Shown here: positions 48,301-50,676 of the stretch, piece after piece
Layout: every line of letters starts with the position of its first letter
How positions within the stretch are numbered: position 1 is the stretch's first letter
From: a virus
Length of the DNA: 50,676 bases
Reading direction: 5' to 3' (one strand)
Virus record (IMG/VR): IMGVR_UViG_3300034375_011447
Location: 1 to 50,676 of that record
Notes under the pieces: generated by a model
Seen by the model: only the letters and a program-made list of their open reading frames with translations
Told to the model about the DNA's origin: nothing
Databases searched by the model: none
Made by a program: the position numbers and the translations under genes

Positions 48301-50676
48301 TTTCTATGTTTCTAAAGGTGGAACTTGGGGTAATGCACCAGAAGACTTCGCTGATGATGATTTAGCACTAGAATATTCGACTAATAATAGTTCTTGGTCT
48401 ACTTTACGTACTATAACGCCCGGGGAACTCTTAAATTCGAATTGGACTTTAATATCAATACCCTATACTAGCATTCCTTCTGGTGCAAAGAATTATGATG
48501 GTGTATATTTAAGATTTAGACAAACTAATTGGTATACACCATCATCTTCAATAGATGATACTTGGGCATTTACTTCTATATTATTTGCACCAAAAGTTAC
48601 GTCAGAGACAGATACGGGAAGCTCTACTACATCAGTTAATAGTCCTTTGTCAGTATTTAATTTAAATAATCCATCCACAATTGTTATCCCAACTGTTCAA
48701 TCAAATACAATAATAACAACACCTGCAAATGTCACTTCTATGCCCACTAGCACAGAAGTACCATCATATACTCCGATCGTAGTTTTTGGTACCAACGGAT
48801 TTGCAGGAACAAATAATAGATATGCAAAAACCGCTACAAAAGTGTTTTTAACTTATGTCAATTCACTATATTTCTATGTTTCTAAAGGTGGAACTTGGGG
48901 TAATGCACCAGAAGACTTCGCTGATGATGATTTAGCACTAGAATATTCAGTTAATAATAGTTCTTGGAATAATATACGTACTATAACGCCTGGAGAACTT
49001 CCAGATTCAAATTGGACTTTAATATCAATACCCTATACTAGCATTCCTTCTGGTGCACTCAGTTATGCTGGTGTATATCTAAGATTTAGACAAACTAATT
49101 GGTATACACCATCATCTTCAATAGATGATACTTGGGCATTTACTTCTATAACATACAACACAAGGGTTCCTGTTCTTCCAGGATCTAATGATGACTCAGT
49201 TCACACTTCATTTTCAGTTTTTGATTTAAATTTATCAACATCAATTTCTCTTGGATCGCAGGCAGTACTAACAACACCTGGCAGTGTTTCTTCTATGAAT
49301 ACTGCTAGCGTCTATGAGATATACACAACTACCCCAATAGTAGTTTTTGGTACTACTGGAGTTCAAAATGGTACGAGAACAGCGCAAACAACTACAAAAG
49401 TATTCTTAAATGGTTATAATAAGTTAAAGTTTTATGTTAATAGGGGTGGAGGATGGGGAGATACTCCATATGACTCAGTGTATCTCCAATCTTCGGTTAA
49501 TGGATCATCTTGGACTACATTGTATACTATATCTACTAATGGTGACACAACTACTACATCAGAAGTCTGGAGCAATCAATGGAAAGAGATAATTGTTGAT
49601 ATTCCACATGATCCCAATCGATCTCTAAATGGAGTATACTTGAGACTATATCAATCTCCTGTAAATAGTAGTTCCGTTTTAGATACCTGGGCATTTACTT
49701 CAATTATTCCTATTGTTGAAGAAGATGATCGAATTTCCGATCCTAGACCAACCGCAGGAACTGTACTTGATTTAACTAATTCAGATTCAGTTACTTTATA
49801 TTCTAATTCAACTAGAACAAATGCAGAAATAACTACTCCAAGTGATGTTACATCTATGAATACTTTGAGTACTACAATAACAACAACGACTAAAATAGGT
49901 GTATTTGGAAGAAATACTTATCCAGGGTGGTATGGTGCTAATAGAATCATTCAAACAGCATCCAGGGTATTTCTTGCCCCATTTGGAACAGTTAGATTTT
50001 ATGCTAACAGAGGTGGGGGATGGGGAGAAACTCCATTCGATGATTTGGTTCTTCAATATTCGAGAGATAATGTTAATTGGTTTACCCTTGCTACAGCATC
50101 ATACGCTTCTCTTACAAGTAATGTATGGACTTTAATTCAAGGATCTATACCATCTGGTGCCCAATCATATGAAGGAGTATATTTAAGATTTTATCAATCA
50201 CCACACAGTAGTACATCTACTATTAATACTTGGGCATTCACTTCAGTAACGGCACATTCTTCTTCTAGTATCACTGATGATACTTCAACAGATGCTACTT
50301 TCTATCCTGTTTTTGATTCAAATACAGATTCTACTGCGGAATTAAATATTTCATCTTCAAAACTTACATATAATCCATCTTCTGGAAGATTAACTTCGAC
50401 AGAAGTTTATGATTCAAAAGGTGAATTAAGAAAAATCCCTTTAAATAGTAAAAGCACTGCGTATACATTAGTTGCTTCTGATGCTGGAAAAGTAATATCT
50501 ACATCTAGTGATATTACACTTGGCACTTCAACTTTTAGTACTGGAGATGCTGTTACAATTTATAATACTTCTTCAGGAGCTCTCAGCATTATTGCATCAT
50601 CAGTTACCTTGAGATATGCTGGAACTACTCAAACTGGAACGAGGACATTGATATCTTATGGATTATGTACTATACT
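45398..50676 (+). CDS. second collagen-like fibre with tandem beta modules (partial, 1759+ aa)
   Basis: The frame opens at ATG 45398 and is still open at the right edge. Residues 1-75 contain a lead-in (VDGNIGKRYWVKS). Residues about 77-540 are collagen-like, with six LSNFQG interruptions, Gly-X-Lys-Gly sites (GEKGDQG, GNKGDQG, GDKGDQG) and an end GPPGPSG. Residues about 545-1630 consist of six beta modules of about 183-190 residues (FYVSKGGTWGNAPEDFADDD, YSTNNSSWSTL, YLRFRQTNWYTP, EDTWAFTSI), whose rhythm recalls reelin-type jelly-roll repeats. The last part (STAYTLVASDAGKVI to RTLISYGLCTI) is a common fibre tip. If joined to positions 1-58 the protein has 1778 residues. Confidence 0.8.
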   Translation, partial: MAKYNSGRVRRFDQTGITSDRYDFLGLEQAEPDLGDPIVGVSSTGVNPVPAGEQYVLVAVDGNIGKRYWVKSTDQQGAGIQGAQGTQGALSNFQGTQGNQGNQGTQGAQGLQGLQGLQGSLSNFQGTQGNQGIQGLQGLQGLQGNQGLQGLQGLQGRQGSQATQGSQGVQGSLSNFQGTQGNQGLSVQGSQGTQGSQGLQGNTGAGDQGTQGIQGSQGSQGSQGVQGESGSQGTQGLQGVGSQGPQGSQGNQGVGSQGPQGSQGTQGFSGVAGEKGDQGTQGLQGLQGDQGTQGKHGTQGSLSNFQGTQGRQGIQGQQGPQGVQGVQGFLSNFQGTQGSGSQGTQGTQGIQGVQGFLSNFQGTQGRQGTQGRQGTQGLQGSQGVGSQGPQGVQGSGDQGAQGVQGGGTQGNQGTQGFSGATGNKGDQGAQGLQGLQGHQGRQGAQGLSNQGPQGSQGTQASRGSQGFQGVSGQQGDKGDQGVQGLQGYSVQGGQGSQGRQGLQGAPGISGDSIQGTQGLQGLQSTQGLQGPPGPSGTGGGTLSFAILDAGQSTVNDLSYVTATTSGSASFTISHTTNIPSTSPIFDFSLASPAYRYVRTRSKVYLKSLKTLYFSVTKNSSTNDTLYFQYSTTGSSWSTLITIPYNDITSSVWRDYSVDVQSLPSSILNHGAIYLRFYQSETSLILNEDSWAVTSLIFDDYLEIPTESNDSGNFPSSLAVFDIQSANLGTNSRLTTPASVSSMPTSTEVPSTTPIIVFGDSGVAGSSNRYATSQNRVYLNTVDKIYFYVSKGGTWGNAPEDFADDDLALEYSTNNSSWSTLRTITPGELLNSNWSLITITVPSSIKNYAGVYLRFRQTNWYTPASSAEDTWAFTSILPEYGSASAVSTASGGNTSLALLDLTSANNYQIPSSQPNVRVTTAGAGGPGTSTEVPSNTSIAIFGDNGFAGSSNRYLQTSTKVFLTYVQVIYFYVSKGGTWGNAPEDFADDDLALEYSTNNSSWSTLRTITPGELLNSNWTLISIPYTSIPSGAKNYDGVYLRFRQTNWYTPSSSIDDTWAFTSILFAPKVTSETDTGSSTTSVNSPLSVFNLNNPSTIVIPTVQSNTIITTPANVTSMPTSTEVPSYTPIVVFGTNGFAGTNNRYAKTATKVFLTYVNSLYFYVSKGGTWGNAPEDFADDDLALEYSVNNSSWNNIRTITPGELPDSNWTLISIPYTSIPSGALSYAGVYLRFRQTNWYTPSSSIDDTWAFTSITYNTRVPVLPGSNDDSVHTSFSVFDLNLSTSISLGSQAVLTTPGSVSSMNTASVYEIYTTTPIVVFGTTGVQNGTRTAQTTTKVFLNGYNKLKFYVNRGGGWGDTPYDSVYLQSSVNGSSWTTLYTISTNGDTTTTSEVWSNQWKEIIVDIPHDPNRSLNGVYLRLYQSPVNSSSVLDTWAFTSIIPIVEEDDRISDPRPTAGTVLDLTNSDSVTLYSNSTRTNAEITTPSDVTSMNTLSTTITTTTKIGVFGRNTYPGWYGANRIIQTASRVFLAPFGTVRFYANRGGGWGETPFDDLVLQYSRDNVNWFTLATASYASLTSNVWTLIQGSIPSGAQSYEGVYLRFYQSPHSSTSTINTWAFTSVTAHSSSSITDDTSTDATFYPVFDSNTDSTAELNISSSKLTYNPSSGRLTSTEVYDSKGELRKIPLNSKSTAYTLVASDAGKVISTSSDITLGTSTFSTGDAVTIYNTSSGALSIIASSVTLRYAGTTQTGTRTLISYGLCTI
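45626..47017 (+). repeat. collagen-like 9-bp repeat tract, second fibre
   Basis: The same unit family as at 37127-39700, with six LSNFQG interruptions and more varied triplets, including GEKGDQG, GNKGDQG, GDKGDQG and GAPG. Shared blocks between the two genes (for example the bases coding LSNFQGTQG) give homology for recombination or gene conversion. Confidence 0.9.
47228..50250 (+). repeat. six tandem coding repeats of about 550 bp, with identical stretches
   Basis: Six copies of the same module (starts of the GGxWG-type strand near 47230, 47762, 48311, 48881, 49440 and 50010). The 136 bases at 47762-47897 recur unchanged at 48311-48446 (549-bp offset), and the third copy shares most of these bases and further blocks at a 570-bp offset. 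The three middle copies are the youngest; the first and the last two are more diverged. Confidence 0.88.

Noticed and set aside
1-50676. tRNA genes, insertion sequences, integrase or photosynthesis genes
   Set aside because: I looked for cloverleaf-like segments in the gaps, transposase and integrase motifs, and psbA/hli-type proteins and saw none.

Overview
The window reads as part of a T4-like marine cyanophage genome (cyanomyovirus). The DNA is AT-rich and densely packed. It carries T4-type baseplate genes (gp53, gp48, gp54, gp26, a gp51-like protein, gp27, gp5), a gp4-type head-completion protein, the T4 replication and late-transcription proteins gp59, gp32 and gp33, plus phoH and thyX. 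Several small proteins resemble families typical of cyanobacteria and their phages (DUF4278-like, DUF1825-like). No photosynthesis gene, tRNA, integrase, transposase, major capsid, portal, terminase or DNA polymerase is visible, so this is not a complete self-sufficient phage genome.

Layout. Positions 1-16100 hold an adsorption and decoration region: a fibre-type protein, two 12-repeat 'YGYFGGG' proteins plus a one-repeat miniature of them, a sulfotransferase, four glycosyltransferase genes (three of them multidomain), a beta-propeller glycan protein, two 2OG-Fe(II) oxygenases and a tail-fibre-assembly-like protein. Positions 16100-24800 hold small and early genes: glutaredoxin, a cluster of mini-genes, thyX, phoH, a PD-(D/E)XK nuclease, gp33, a glucosaminidase with a capsid-targeting-like leader, gp59, a DUF1825-like protein, gp32 and a Mom-like protein. 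Positions 24800-27361 carry four leftward tail/head genes (gp53, gp48, an unknown, gp4). From 27402 rightward lie gp54, gp26, a gp51-like gene, two internal tail proteins (the second with a tail lysozyme domain), gp27, gp5, a spike protein, a 2713-residue collagen-like fibre, a small structural protein and a second collagen-like fibre that runs off the right edge.

The last reading frame continues, in frame and with plausible sequence, into the first 58 bases of the window. The piece may therefore be a circular contig cut inside that fibre gene. If so, the fibre genes and the modification genes form one continuous locus.

How it may work together. The baseplate and fibre genes build the host-contact end of the virion. 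The clustered glycosyltransferases, sulfotransferase and 2OG oxygenases could decorate those fibres. One glycosyltransferase has a GT25-like domain, the family that includes collagen galactosyltransferases, and the second fibre has Gly-X-Lys-Gly triplets inside its collagen-like tract. A collagen-style hydroxylation and glycosylation pathway in a phage is the most interesting hypothesis here, but it is inference. Transcription signals fall in two classes: CTAAATA/ATAAATA late-promoter-like boxes in front of structural genes, and sigma70-like promoters in front of early genes (gp32, the mini-gene cluster) and at a divergent pair at 11172-11231.
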